64,000 bases of DNA from Lycium barbarum (GCF_019175385.1 NC_083343.1:50800457-50864456), one strand, 5' to 3'. Positions 1 through 12,261 are shown, counted from the stretch's first letter. Made by a program: numbers and translations. The notes: generated from the sequence alone by a model not told the origin.

Positions 1-1527
1 AGCTCCCCACTTCTTCGTTTGGCATGTCTTAGTATGGTAGGTGAATATCGGAACCTCCGGAGCAATTCTGCTCCTCGAAACCCGATCCACAGAATAGTTA
101 CTATTCATTCAATTCAATTGAAGCCTAAAGGCTCTATTTTGGTTAGAATGCAACCAAATGTCCGAAACCTATCGAAATGTGATCGGGTCACTTGGAAATG
201 ATTATGTATGACCTTTTGGCCTTTAAATGTTCGTAAATTATGTTCGCCGCCTCGATTCGACCTGAGGTGGGCCCGCTAACCCCGAGACGCCCTATTTGTC
301 CTATCGGGCTCTCTTTTGTTTGGATGAACTTCGATATGAGATCTTCGACTTTGAAACTTCCCTCTATGAAATATGTTTTGACTACTATGATATGTTAAGC
401 TCCGTTTGAGCCATACGTACCGCTTTGGAAACATTTCGTGAATTAAACTTCCGTATCAAGTAATCATTTGTCTATTTTGGTCTATGAAATGACTTATGAA
501 ATTATTAAGTTTTGAAAGGCTATTTTAAAATATGATTTGCATTCGTTCGCTCACGACTCCGCTCGTGCCTTATTATGACTTCGTTCACCGGTTCCCGGGC
601 CGGTTATGATTCGTGCGTCCTATGATAATTCGGCCGTATGCTGTGTTACGGTTCCCGAGGACTCGCCATAGGGCTGGGTTTCGTTTGGAGTTATGCTGTG
701 ATATGGCTGGTGATGCGATACGCTCCCATATGTATGTGTTCGGGGATGTACGGAGATTTGAAACCTTCCGGTGTTATGCTGTGTGTGGCACCAGCGTAGG
801 AGTGGTGACCACGTTCTTGAGCTTTGCATGATTTCGTTTGCATTATGTATATGTATATGATTTTGATACAGATTTTGACATACTAATTTGTACTTCCCTT
901 TGATATCCGGTTTGCTTTCAGTTTTGGCCCATATTTCTGTACTCCGTGCTTTACATACTCAGTACATATTTCGTACTGACCCCCTCTCTTCGGGGGCTGC
1001 GTTTCATGCCCGCAGGTACAGACATTGGTGATCCTCCACCGTAGGCTTCACTTTTATGCTATTTCGGAGTACTCCTCCTTGATCCGGAGTCCACTTCTGG
1101 TACAGACATCTTTTGCTATGTATATTTTGTACATTTGACTATTCGGGTACGGCGGGGCCCTGTCTCGCCATATGTCTTGTTTTGGATTCGTAGAGGCCTG
1201 TAGTCATGTTTGTGGGGCGAGGGTCCTATATGTGTTTGTTTGACTTTGATATTTGGTCTTAAAGAGGTCCGTTTGTTATGATGGCCCTAAATGGCCCTTA
1301 TGCTTACATTTGCACTTATGACCGGCGATGTCTATTCCGCCGCTCCTTTCGGATTCGATATGATATTTTGATATGTGCGATCGCTTAAGACATATTTGAT
1401 ATAAATTATGTTTGATATGACTTTTATGAAATTTTGAAATAAGTTTGGATTCGGTAAATGAATGTGCGATTTGGTCTGAGTACCCAGGTAGGGTGCCAGT
1501 CGCGGCCCACGGGGCTGGGTCGTGACA
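1..1527 (+). mobile_element. A-family LTR, 3' part (cut by window start)
   Basis: This stretch aligns from end to end with the last 1.53 kb of the two A-element LTRs (41442-42971 and 60634-62163), and less closely with the B LTRs. It ends in the family terminus GGGTCGTGACA. No primer binding site follows, because the next bases are ccctcaaagag. It is therefore a 3' LTR of an element lying to the left, or a solo LTR. The LTR start is outside the window, so these two cannot be separated. It keeps the conserved stem-loop at 960-978 and the acceptor-like GCCCGCAG at 1008-1015. Confidence 0.9.
960..978 (+). promoter_or_regulatory. Conserved LTR stem-loop CAGTAC-N7-GTACTG
   Basis: This is a perfect 6-bp stem with a 7-nt loop, preceded by TTTACATACT. 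The same structure occurs in every long LTR of families A, B, C, D, E and G that covers this position. Its function is unknown; it lies about 40 nt before an acceptor-like GCCCGCAG. Confidence 0.7.
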
Positions 1528-1554
1528 CCCTCAAAGAGTCCTGTGGACTCGGTG

Positions 1555-1599
1555 TGGTTGAAAATGGCAAGACTATTATTGCTTTGCCATTTTCAACCA
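1555..1599. repeat. Perfect 16-bp inverted repeat (hairpin)
   Basis: Arms at 1555-1570 (TGGTTGAAAATGGCAA) and 1584-1599 are exact reverse complements around a 13-nt loop. Flanking GGTG/CACC-like bases extend the pairing imperfectly. It starts 28 bp after the A-family LTR end. Confidence 0.85.
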
Positions 1600-1854
1600 A
1601 TACCACCACATATCAACCCAAATGAGGTATTATCTACCCCTTTTTCGTGCTTTTTCTAAATTTCAACGGTCATAGACTGAATTTTCTTAATTGTTTTTGT
1701 TTTATTACGATTTTGAAACCATGATTTTCATTGGTTCGTGAGGAACCGAGGGATCGATAGATTGGGGTTCAAATCTTACCCTTCATGTGTTTTTCTACTC
1801 GAATCTTGGCCTTTGAATGAGAGATGAGAAGGCAATTCTTAGAAAATTGCACTT

Positions 1855-1906
1855 GTCCCACATCGGTTGAAATTAGAGTTTCTCAATTTTTGGGGTTTTA
1901 TAAATA
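1855..1906 (+). promoter_or_regulatory. USE-like box plus TATA box
   Basis: GTCCCACATCG at 1855-1865 matches the plant snRNA upstream sequence element consensus (RTCCCACATCG). TATAAATA lies at 1899-1906. The centre-to-centre distance is about 42 bp, the four-helical-turn spacing known for Pol II snRNA promoters. The sequence after the expected start (around 1930-1940) does not resemble any U-snRNA. I therefore read it as a promoter of the surrounding element or of an unknown transcript. Confidence 0.55.
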
Positions 1907-3679
1907 GAACCCTCAATTCACACTTTGCATACATCGAATATACTAGATATTCACAAAAAACTCGAAATACTTAAGTTTTTGGCATTTTCGCTTTAAAAAT
2001 TTGATTGTTCGAGTCAAGTTAATTTTTTTAAACTTTGTTCTTGTGTGGGTTTGTCTTGAGCATTCGGTGTTAAGGAAGCAAAAATCTTCCAAATTCGAGT
2101 CTCTACAAGCGGCTGCACTCACAAAAGGTAATCTTCTTATTCCCCTTTATCTTTTTTTTAACTTTTATGCGATTTAAGTGTTACTTGTAGATTTAGTTTG
2201 TATTAACGGTATGATTAGCATGATGTTTTGCTGTAGTTAGATATATGGGCTAATTTATAATCATGTTGGTTTAGCTTAGGGTACTATGAGAGTCTTAGAG
2301 CTAGTCTATATGTGCTTAAGTGCATTTTAATCTACTGCCTTGCTTTAAGTCTTTCCTTTGTTAGATTAGTTTCATTGTCTTGGAATTTGATTACATAGAC
2401 TGTTAATGGTACGGTTTGCCTAGCTTAAATGCACATATGTTAAAGGTACTAGTTTACTGGGGTTTGTATGCTTGTTTGATATGTTTCATCATGTTAAAAG
2501 GGGTTCACTCATTGTCTATGTGTTAATAGTTGGTTCAGGTTATTGTTGGATCTAGGTTCAACATGTCTAATGATTTTTATACTTGCCTTAGACCTGGTTT
2601 AACATGTTAAGTAGCCTAAATCCTATGTGGTTGTTATTTGATTAATGAATCAGTCCTTATCATGCTAGAATGTAGCAATTATGGTTTCAAAACCTCATCA
2701 TGCTAATCTCCTGCCTATTTGAACTCTATTTGCCTTATCAAATGCGTGACTACAAGCTGTGTTGTATGCCTAGTAATAGTATATACATGGATAATAACTT
2801 GTGTGGTCTGCTGAGAGGTTTACTTGAACGGATTATGTGTTTTTTTTCTTGGTTTGGATTCCCTTGGAAACTTTGACAAGCTGACAATGGAATAAAGCAT
2901 GCTAAACAGAGAATAGGACCCTATATACTCCGATGTCTATTGATTTTAGATCACCTAAAGCTAGTCTAAATGTTACTTTATATGTTGTTTTGAATCATGA
3001 TATGACCTTTGTGACATGAGTTTGTTTGAGTGTAAATATGGATTCTGTGGACTGTGTCCAAATGATTGATGTTGATTGGACCACTTGCATACTTAATCTT
3101 AATCAGTAACTCTAAGACAGGTTTATTGGTCTCAAATGGTACTCTGTTTACTTTGTTTGTATGTCAAGCATGTATACAATGATTGAAATTGAGTCTATTA
3201 TTCATTTGTGCATTTGAAAACTTGTCCTCTTTTGAATATCATAAAGTCCCTGTGCATATCCTCTAAGGCCATCTGTGTGCTTGTATGAGTCAAAATGTTG
3301 ATCCCATGAGGATATGCCTACTTGATTTCTACTTGAAACCATATGAGATCACCCCAGCATGCTTATGAGAATCATAAAAGGGACATGGTGAACCTGTATG
3401 CTGTATGGTTATTTACATTTAAGGGTGAATGTTTAAAACTATGCTTAGGATTCATTCTGTTTGGCATCTCTCTTTCTCTGATTCCTTAGGGTATTCTTCT
3501 TGTTTTCATGAGCATCCGATGCACATTATGACAACTGTGGACTCCCCATGTATGTGTGTTTGACTGTTTCTAGCTGAGTGTTGTATGCTTGGGATTTGAT
3601 CTTTACACCTAGAAGTAATTTTCATGTCAAACAAGCTAAATGTATGTTGTCTGTGATAAAAGTGGGAATTTATACCTAA

Positions 3680-3985
3680 ATATATGTAGAATATACTCAA
3701 GTATACTTAGGGTATACAACTTTTACATACCTTGGTATGAAAGGACTATATATTCAGGTATATACGAGGTATATCACTGAAAGATGTCCTGTAAAGGGCT
3801 TTTGAAGTTCACTGATGATGCAATATGATAGATTGGGTTTCTTTTTTGTGAAGTTTGCCTGATAATATGTTGAGTATAAATTGAATATACATGGGATATA
3901 CCCCAGTATACTTGGTATATACAACCTCTTATATGCCCTCGGTATACAAGGACGTGTATATTCAGTATAGCTAGGGTATATCATC
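3680..3985. repeat. Imperfect AT-rich direct repeat
   Basis: Segments at about 3690-3778 and 3891-3984 share the same order of motifs: AGTATACTT, GGTATA-ACAAC, TATATTCAG, then a run ending GTATATCA. They are about 200 bp apart and diverged. ORFs here are low-complexity artefacts. Confidence 0.6.
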
Positions 3986-4000
3986 TATAAAAATTGGGAA

Positions 4001-4002
<2 letters not shown>

Positions 4003-4037
<35 letters not shown>
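4003..4037 (+). repeat. Poly-T run of 35
   Basis: An uninterrupted run of 35 T. It could be the complement of a retroposed poly(A) tail, but I see no target-site duplication or SINE/LINE body next to it. Confidence 0.9.
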
Positions 4038-4040
<3 letters not shown>

Positions 4041-5115
4041 TAATGCTCAGTTGGGACTAGTCCTTTGTTTCTTTTTAATATGTTTGACTTCTTTTATTTG
4101 CTTTGGTGTGTTGGGCCTTTATTTGCTTATCTCTACTATCCTTCTTTCGACTATGCTTGGGCTTTCTACCTCTCTTTGCTTCTTTTAAAATTCAGTGCAG
4201 TTTGCGTCAGACCATTTGTGTTACATTGATATAATTGACTAAGTGTGTAACTATACATGCATATAGTCGATTCAGTTAGTCCCTTATTGTAGTTTAGTAA
4301 AACTCTTGAACCTTCCTAATCCTTATTTCTCTTATGCGTCTTATGTGAACGATTATCAGGCCACTTGGGCCGTTCCTTGCATTAAAACCTGTTGGGCCAG
4401 AGACCCAACACCATTGTTGATTGAGTCCGGGAAAGAAATAAAAGGGAAGCTAATATTATTTGAAGGCCCAACCATGTGTGAAAATGGTTGAAGGCCCAGC
4501 TATGGGTGAAAATAGTCAACTAGTGGGCTTAGGTAGGCCCACCAGCCTTACTCTCTATTTATATTCATTTTCTATGTATGTATATGTATTTGTAAATCCA
4601 TGAAAATTATGGAAACCCCCTTATGCATGTTGTCACGACCCAACCGGAGGGCCATGACGGGTACCCGGTGCTAACCCACCCGGGCACCTCTTATCGTACG
4701 TTCACATTTACATCTAGGTGAGCCACATAGCTTAATCATACCTTCTATCCATCATTCGTACTAATCCCATTAGGCAACAATACATTTATATCACCATCAA
4801 TAACTATGCCCATATCAATGTACATAAGCCGACGAGGCCAACAAAATGATATACAAAATATAAGCTGACAAGGCTAAATACATCTAACCATATACACATG
4901 TCTACGAGCCTCGAAGGAGAGTATGTCACATCATATAGGCAGGACAGGACCCCCCCATGCCCATAACTATTTACACAAAAGAATAGGTACCAAAACCTGT
5001 AGCTCCGAATGCAATGGAGCTCCTCTACGTAGTCCCTGAGTAAATAAGTTATGGATCAAGCCTGTCTCCCTGGCCACCTGCGGGCATGACGCAGCGTCCA
5101 CAAACAAAAGGTCGT

Positions 5116-5134
5116 CAGTACGAAGAATGTACTG
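5116..5134 (-). promoter_or_regulatory. Conserved LTR stem-loop in C1
   Basis: CAGTAC, loop gaagaat, GTACTG on the plus strand. The loop differs from the A-family loop (atatttc) while the stem is unchanged. Confidence 0.7.
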
Positions 5135-5279
5135 AGTATGTAAAGCATAATCAACATCATTATAGAAGCATAAGAGACAACATAAGAAATAGCATAAGAT
5201 GGGAGGTAGTAGAACCATCGTCATAAACACTTACTTGTCTTCCATAGGAGCCTTCCATTTCTAATGTGTGTTTGTGTAC

Positions 5280-5420
5280 ATACACACGTACATATCCATA
5301 CACCCATATCTGTATCCATATTCGTATCCGTATTTGTATACATTTTCATAGCCATATTCATATTCATATTCATATTCATAACTGTATTCATATTCGTATT
5401 CATATTTGTATACATAGCAT
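5280..5420. repeat. Degenerate CATATY hexamer tract
   Basis: Imperfect 6-bp repeats of CATATC/CATATT/CGTATC type. The same tract occurs in C2 (about 12910-13040) and C3 (about 17210-17340). Its low complexity opens long frames on both strands; those are not genes. Confidence 0.85.
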
Positions 5421-6857
5421 ACCCGAACATGAAGGATCGGTGTTTCACATACCCGGCCGTGGCAAGGCTCGGTGATTATACATAACTGGCCCTACCAAGG
5501 CTCAGGGTTATCTATACCCAACTGCAGTGGTGTGCGCACGATACACATCATACCCGACCATATAAGCTCTATGTTACATAATAGTCATGCATAGACACAT
5601 ATACATAAGAGCCCATAAGCATCTTTGACATCATTACTATCATCGTTTCATTACATCTATCCTTAGAGGATCACTCATCGTATAAGGAGTTTAGTAGAGT
5701 CATAAACATAACGAGAATCATGAGCTTTGGTAGCTTTAAAGATAGAATCATTTGGAGGACATCATAGGCTCATGAAAGGATAGATATATAGCCAAGGAAC
5801 CATGCCTTATTGAAAGAAGGGTTAGCCTTACATACCTTCTCGTTTAGATATTCTATCGCTTGAACGTTCTCCTTCAATGCTCACGTTTCTACCTTCATTA
5901 GAGTTTATACTAACATTAGAAAATCGATAGTTTTGGATACTAGACTAAAGCTAGAGAAAATTGGGCAGCATCTCCTTTGTTTATAAAACTTTCTCCATAT
6001 CATATATCAACTCCCAAACGTCTTTAATAACACTCACAACATCATAAGAAATAGCCTTTATTCATATACATTATCCATATTTCTCATTCCACTTCAAATC
6101 ATCCATATTCATGGTCATGACACACTATTACATTCACTCATATACAATGTCTATCCCATGCTCTTTAATGTCATTTATAACATAATTATAATCACACCAT
6201 ATCAAGAATTATGACTCAATCCAAGCTACTACTCAAAAATGATACTATTCTCACATTCATGACCCATTTTCTATCTCCTTCTACAATCCAAGTCTTTCAG
6301 CCTCTCAATACCTTAAACAACATGGAAAGACCATAAAACTTACCTTAGATGGTGTAGGATTGGACTTTGGGTGGAAACACTTCACTTGAGCAAAACCCTA
6401 GTGTTATATCCCGTATTTCATACGTTCGGATATTCCAAGGTAGTCGTGGCAAGTTAAGGGTAAGGCTATTTTCAAAAATTATGTTAATGTGCAAGTTGGT
6501 TATAAATATCAATTATGGACATTACTAGAACGGAAATGTTGAGAAAGGCCAAGGGTAAGAAGGAAAATTCGCAAAAGGGTTCATGGTCACATTGCGGAAA
6601 GAATAGGGGCAAAATGGGAATTTCACAAAAAAAAGATATCAAGAATGTTCTTGAAGGGCCACTTGTGGCCGTGTGGCATGTAGGGTGTATGCCCACATTT
6701 TTATTAATTAATGGGGGGCTAAATGTAAACTATAAAAAGAACTTGGACCAAGCTTCCTTAAGAAGACATTAGTCTTCTTTGTTAAATTTCAAGAAAATTC
6801 AAGGAAAAGGGAGAAAATTCTAGAGAATGGGCATGTGCCCCTCACATGCATATAGGG

Positions 6858-6858
<1 letters not shown>

Positions 6859-6903
<45 letters not shown>
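6859..6903. repeat. (TA)n microsatellite
   Basis: About 22 uninterrupted TA units inside solo LTR D. Confidence 0.95.
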
Positions 6904-6906
<3 letters not shown>

Positions 6907-7936
6907 GGTGGTCATCTTTTATTAAAAAGAGTGGAGAGAAAGAAATTTCAAGAACTTTGAAGAGAAAAATAGGGGCCATATTCGGCCGTGGCAAGAGAGA
7001 AATGAAGACCCAAAAATCTTCATCCCAAAAATATTTTCTTCTAGTTACTTCACCAATTAGGAGGTCCTCTTCAACGTGGAGTAGTTGTTGGAACAAATAA
7101 ATCATTTATTCTTGCAAAATATGGCCTAGCCGAGAGTTATGAAGCAAGAAGAAAGGTAAGGTTCAATCTTCTCTTATATGTTTTATGGATATTTTGGACG
7201 TGTTATAGTGCATGGAAATGGATGGAAACCATGAAAGGTTGTGTGTTGGAAGTTATGGCCGTGTGTATGTTCCTTTGGTGTAAGTATGATAAACAAATTT
7301 TACTTAATGTTATTTGATTGTTGTATATGTTGTGGAGTGTGAAAATGAATGACATTCATGACAATATGGATGTTGGGGTGTTGGCCAAAAATGGGCTGCT
7401 TTGTATGTTAGGTAATGACCTAATTTTATTTAGTGTCGGTTGATATGGTTAGGAGCGTTTTGAACATGTCGTAATGTGTTGAAATGGATGAAATGCATGA
7501 AGTTGTGTGTGTTAATGTGTTGGCCGAATGGTGGCTGCTTGTATGAAAGAAATGGACTAATTTTATTTGGTATAAGTCGGTTTTCGTATTGTAAACGCTA
7601 TGGTGAAAAATGAAGGTTTAATGACTCATGTCGAAGTTCTAGTGTTGTGGGCTGTTTTGAAAGATAATATGATTCCAATATGTTTTCTCATATTTATGAA
7701 GGTAATGTGGTAATATATGGAATTGTTGACATAGTTTATGAATTGGAAAGAAAGGAAAGCATTGTTGTCGTATTCATTGAGTTGAAAGGTTTCGGGTAAG
7801 GTTGGGTGTTGGTTTGGACGTTTTGAATTACTTGTCGATATTGTTATTATGATTGTTAGTATTGTTGTTGGTTTGGCCGGGTCAAATTCCCGGATTGTTG
7901 TTGTTGATTTGGGGCCGAGCCGTATTCTCGGGGATG

Positions 7937-7974
7937 GAGTATTTACAGGGGAAATGCTGCCGAAATTTCGGCAG
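7937..7974 (+). promoter_or_regulatory. Core-promoter module and 18-bp palindrome in D
   Basis: A degenerate TATA-like stretch (gagtatttacaggggaaatg) precedes the perfect 18-bp palindrome CTGCCGAAATTTCGGCAG at 7957-7974. Equivalent modules occur in LTRs A, B and G, and a diverged form in C and F. By position it probably marks the U3/R transition. Confidence 0.6.
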
Positions 7975-9305
7975 ACAAAGTGTTACTTTAAGAATTCAAA
8001 TCTAAAGGCTCTAATCAAGTTTTGGTAAACATGACCAATTTGTAGATTTTGGCGAATTTGGAACATGAATTTAGAGTCGCATAAGAAGCAGAAAAGGTAT
8101 GTAAGGCTTCACCCTTCTTTCTATGGCATGTCTTAGACGTAATATGTTGGATAAGAACCTCGGGGACCCTTCTACCCTCCAGAATCCGCATCTAAAGTTT
8201 TCCCTTTTTCAATCAGTAGAATTGAATTAAAAGTGTGCAAAATGTTGGAAGAATGTTCTAAACCTCTAGAACTCGCATAAATAGGACCCGACTACCCTAA
8301 AACCCTCACAAGTAACGCCATGACATGTAACATATGTAAATTTGGTGCGCCGCCTCATTTGATCCGAGGTGGGCCAACTGTTTCCCCGATTTACCTTATT
8401 GCTCCGCTTGACTTACTTTGAAGCTGAATCGAAAAGAAACCTTCGATCCTTATTCCATTACCAAATGACAAGTACTGTACCTATCCCAACGAGAATACTT
8501 CCATGATGATAATGATAACGATGATGTCAGAAAAGAGAATATGCCTATGATAAGTACGACAAGAATGATTCCACGACTAAGAGTCTTGAGCTAAGAATCC
8601 AATATGAATATGAAAGTGTTATACTAGTTTCTAAAAGACTTCAAAGCATATGAATTGACGGTTATAATGCCTATGATCTTATTCTATGTCTCCTCTTAAA
8701 GCTATCTTTCGTTGATAGTCTCGCCTTATAATTATCGTTCCTTCAAGGTGAGACAAGTGACCCGAGTATTCCATAATGTAATCGGAGGATTTCGACCTCA
8801 CGTCACTCCGATGGACACATGATTTTCTTTGGGCTCTCATACATGCCAATTGTATGACATATGTGTATGAATGTGAATATGTATATGTATATGTATATGG
8901 GGAAAAGGGGAAGGGCCACTGTTATATCACCACCTGATTCAGCTGGATTTCGTCCCGGACGCGGGATGCCCGGACGCGGGATATGGGAGAGCCGGATACG
9001 GCGTCTGTATATGCGATATATATATAATATGTTGGGACACTGTTGGGGAGGGGGGTGGGAGAGACGATGTACTCGGTGTCTGTGAATGTAAATAAAGGAC
9101 ACCGTTTCCTGAAATGTTCTGTTTTCTGTATATGTAAATAAGAAGCACCGTTTTTCTGAAAAAGAAACTAAGCATGCATGGTATCCGCAGAAAGGCATTC
9201 ATATGTACAGGTTACATCTGTCCCAGGATAAGCTCCATATGTCTATTCCGTTATTATTCATACTGTATATTCCCTTATTATGTTGCTATTCATGCTTTAC
9301 ATACT

Positions 9306-9324
9306 CAGTACATTACTCGTACTG
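9306..9324 (+). promoter_or_regulatory. Conserved LTR stem-loop in D
   Basis: CAGTAC, loop attactc, GTACTG. Stem identical to the other families, loop different. Confidence 0.7.
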
Positions 9325-9979
9325 ACCCCTCTTCTTCGGGGGCTGCGTTCATGCCGCGCAGGTACACCAGATGAGCCACAGTTTTCATAGCAGATGTTCC
9401 AGCGGAGTTGGCAGGCTCCACTTGTTCAGGAGTGCTGCCGAGTCAGAGTACCTGAGCCATGATGTTTGTTTGATGTTAGAGACTTTGCAGACAGAGTCGT
9501 GGGTATAGAGTGTCGATAATATGTTGTATCATAAAGTCCATGTGATTGCAGATTCTGTTTGACTTGAGTACGATGGAAACAAAAAAATCTCTTGAAAGTT
9601 TTACTATGTTTTCCATTTTTATTGATATAAGAGTCTAAGAAAGTCATCTATGTAATAAGAGTCAGCGGGTTCGCTCGGCTCCAGATATGGGGTCGGGTGC
9701 CCATCACACCCCAGTAAAGTCGGGGTGTGACACCTAGTTCCACTTCCACTTGGATGAACCCTAGTGAGTTTCTTACATTTAATTCTCTTGGTTTGATGAA
9801 GTTGATCATCAATTTCCTTTGAATTCTTATGGGAGAGGTGTGGAGAAATATTCTAGAGAGTTCTTGAGAGAAGGATATTGAAGATGAAATGAACTTGGTC
9901 CCCTTTTTAATAACTCCCGAGCTATCCCGACTAGGTTCTACAGACCAACATACGGTCTGTATAATTTATATGGACCGTA

Positions 9980-10803
9980 CCGAGAAGAACTAGGCCTAAT
10001 AAAGCCTTTCTCAAGAAAGTCCTTCAATTGCTCCTTCGACTCTTTCAACTCTACGGGAGACATTCTATAAGGTGGAATAGATATAGGATTGGTTCCTGGC
10101 AACACATCAATAGCAAAATCAATCTCTCTTTTCGGAGGAAGGCCTGGAAGTTCTTCCGGGAATACATCTAGAAACTCATTCACCACGGGAACTGACTGAA
10201 GAGTCGGCGGTTCGGCTTCCACATCTTGAACCCGAACTAGATGATAAATAAAACCTTTTGTGATCATTTTCCTTGCGTTTAGATAGTAGATAAACCTACC
10301 TTCTGGTGATGCAGTATTTCCTTTCCATTCTAAAACTGGTTCTCCCGGAAACTGGAAACAAACCATTTTCATTCTACAACATTGGCATAGCAAGAACCCA
10401 ACCAATCCATACCTATGATAACATCAAAGTCTACCATTTTTATCTCATGCAAGTCAACCATAGTACGATGGTCATAAATCACAACTATGCAATGTCTATA
10501 TACTCGGCTAGCTATTACCGATTCACCAACGGGTGTAGACACCTCAAAAGGTTTGATCAACTCCGGTTTGACTCCAAACTGACCCTCAGTATATGGAGTA
10601 ACATATGACAATGTGGAGCCCGGATCTATCAAAGCATATACATCATGAGAAAATACCGATAATATACCTGTGACAACATCAGGAGAAGACTCAAGATCTT
10701 GGCGTCCAGCCAAAGCATAAATACGGTGTTGAGGACCGCTAGAACTGGGGACTCTCCCTATGCCTCTACCATGGCCGACTGGCGCATGTGAACCTGGCCC
10801 CAT
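9980..10803 (-). pseudogene. C1 protease and RT N-terminal fragment
   Basis: Minus-strand remnant of Gypsy pol. It has the aspartic protease segment with [13 protein letters not shown], where the usual DSG/DTG is DPG, as also seen in element B. The block GMDWLGSCYANV follows, then the pre-RT linker (LPGLPPKREIDFAIDVLPGT) and the RT start (LKDFLEKGFIRPSSS). The frame shifts by one near 10390, separating the protease part from the RT part. The RT stops abruptly at 9980 and reads on into LTR sequence, so palm, RNase H and integrase are missing. It cannot make a working enzyme. The same breakpoint appears in the C2 copy. Confidence 0.88.
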
Positions 10804-12051
10804 AGGGCATATAGATGATGAAGATCCGGCTACTGACCATGAAGGCTGGGTCCTACCTCAACTACCAACCGAGGGGCAATCACACATAATATGGCCTGGC
10901 CGACCACATGCATAGCAAACCTCTGTACCTAATCGGCACTGGCCCTAATGTAACTTCCCACACTAGGAACATCGTGGCCCGGGTGGCCTCGCCTGACCCG
11001 AATCACCCTTGAACTGAGAACTGGAAAAACTCTGACTCGGCCCGGAATGAGTAGATCTATCAAATCTCTAGCCTGTAAACCGTGGAAGCGCACTAGTCAT
11101 AGAATGGCCTGAATGCCTAGAAAACTGCTGTCTGTGCCCTCCTCTAAACTCACTCATCAGACTCGAAGATCTAGCCCAATTGTTATACCCTGTTTCATGC
11201 TCACGCTCATTTCTTTATTGTTGTTAGCTTTCCTCCAAATTTTGGGCACGGGCTTGAATGCGTGAAATATCCATGTAGTCCTGAAGGGACGCAGTTAAGT
11301 ACCTATCCATCAAATGTGGCCCTAGGCCTCTCACAAATCGGTGCACTTGGTCACCCATATCCGCTACCATAGTCGAAGCATACCTAGCCAAAGAATTGAA
11401 GCGGAGACTATATTCTAAAGCACTCATAGTTCCTTGCCTCAAATTCAAGAACTTATCGGCTCTAGCTCACTGAACCTCTGGAGGCAGGTTATATCGGAGG
11501 AAAGCATCTACAAATGCTTGCCATACCGGGGGAGGCGCATTGGCTCCCCGTGAAGCCATCCAAACCGTGTACCAATGAACCTCAACATCCCTCAATCTAT
11601 AAGATGCTAACCCCACCGATTCGATGTCCGAAGCATGTATCAACCAAAGTGTCCTCAACATCCCATCAATGAAATTCTGAGGGTCCTCATCCGGCTTTGA
11701 TCCGAAAAATTTCGGAGGATTCAAGCTAATAAAAGCATGGGCCCTTGCACTAACAGCCCTATTACCTTTCCCTGTACCTTGCCACGGATTCTGGGCGGTA
11801 ACCAATTGAGTAAGCAATTGAATGGCCTCTTTTACCTCTTGGCCAGAAGCATCTGGTGGAGGAGCTGGAGCTGGGGCTGGGGCTGAGGCTCCCACATGCT
11901 CCTCAGAAATAGGCACTGAGTGGGAGGACTGAGATTGAGCCGTATTCTGGGACTCACTTTCCTCTACAACCGTTGGCGGTACTCTTTCAGCCCGCTTTCC
12001 TGCCATTGTCTTGCCTTTTTGATCTGCCGTAGTCTTTCTCTTCACAGGTAT
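10804..12051 (-). pseudogene. C1 gag remnant
   Basis: Gypsy gag on the minus strand. The N-terminus is basic and then Ala/Pro-rich. The capsid-like core includes FGSKPDEDPQNFIDGMLR and YRLRDVEVHWY, as in A and B gag. The nucleocapsid zinc knuckle CYACGRPGHIMCDC lies around 10874-10920. The codon matching the A/B gag ATG reads ATA (12049-12051), so the start is lost. In-frame stops follow EVQ (TGA, about 11467) and EES (TAA, about 11221), and more lie in the linker. An acceptor-like TATTTCAG precedes the old start, as in A and B. Confidence 0.85.
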
Positions 12052-12245
12052 CTCTGAAATACACAATACATAGTTAAGGAAAACAGAAATCCTTATATTA
12101 TGGCTCTATGGCACGATCTTATAAAGAAAGAAGGTCATTCATTCCTAAAATGCCCGCAACCTCCTGTTTATAAGTGTGGCGCACAATACACCCATAAACA
12201 AGACTCTACTGGATACGGCTCGTAGACACACCCTAGGACAGAACT

Positions 12246-12261
12246 GCTCTGATACAACTTT
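12246..12261 (-). promoter_or_regulatory. Primer binding site of C1 unit
   Basis: On the minus strand the bases next to the LTR end read AAAGTTGTATCAGAGC. This is the initiator-Met tRNA type PBS (TGGTATCAGAGC core) with one substitution, directly abutting the LTR C2 end at 12262. Confidence 0.8.

Larger units (their letters stand above)
1528..4630 (+). mobile_element. Probable left part of a Tat/Ogre-like 5' LTR
   Basis: This 3.1-kb AT-rich stretch has no credible ORF. When the C array (4631-19039) and one CATGT copy are removed, it runs directly into 19045-20118, which ends two bases before a Tat/Ogre-type primer binding site. Both halves carry repeated GGGCC/GCCCA motifs (for example 4360-4550 and 19280-19460), which supports their being one sequence. 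It contains a TATA-type promoter (1855-1906), an inverted repeat (1555-1599), a degenerate AT-rich direct repeat (3680-3985) and a poly-T run. The left LTR boundary cannot be set, because the matching 3' LTR is not in the window. The alternative is unrelated intergenic sequence. Confidence 0.5.
6402..9732 (+). mobile_element. Solo LTR D (3.3 kb)
   Basis: It begins TGTTATATCCCG and ends GGTGTGACA. It is flanked by the direct repeat CCTAG (6397-6401 and 9733-9737) inside LTR C1. No PBS, gag, pol or polypurine tract lies between the ends, so it is a solo LTR of 3,331 bp. Its architecture matches the other LTRs here although the sequence is diverged: core promoter/palindrome (7937-7974), donor-like GTATGT at 8097, stem-loop (9306-9324) and acceptor-like GCGCAG ending at 9361. 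Tekay/Del-like membership is inferred from this resemblance. Confidence 0.92.
4631..9979 (-). mobile_element. LTR C1, U3-truncated, interrupted by D
   Basis: On the minus strand this LTR has its 3' terminus at 4631 and is cut at 9979, where it joins the RT fragment. The LTR sequence is 4631-6401 and 9738-9979, with the D solo LTR and one CCTAG copy between. It carries the shared stem-loop (5116-5134), a TATA box (5980-5990, minus strand, TTTATAAAC) and splice-like signals at 6343 (donor) and 5078 (acceptor). Compared with complete C3 it lacks about 460 bp at the U3 end. Confidence 0.88.

Noticed and set aside
1855..1906. U-snRNA gene
   Set aside because: Promoter motifs fit, but no U1, U2, U4, U5 or U6-like sequence follows.
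3754..3984. Minus-strand 76-codon ORF rich in Tyr/Ile/Pro
   Set aside because: Falls wholly in an AT-rich direct repeat; no family resemblance.
3994..4188. Phe-rich ORF
   Set aside because: Produced by the 35-base poly-T run.
5221..5485. Long ORFs on both strands with Met/Asn/Thr-rich or Phe/Ile/Val-rich products (also 12865-13100 and 17166-17401)
   Set aside because: They come from the CATATY hexamer tract of the C LTRs; low complexity and open on both strands.
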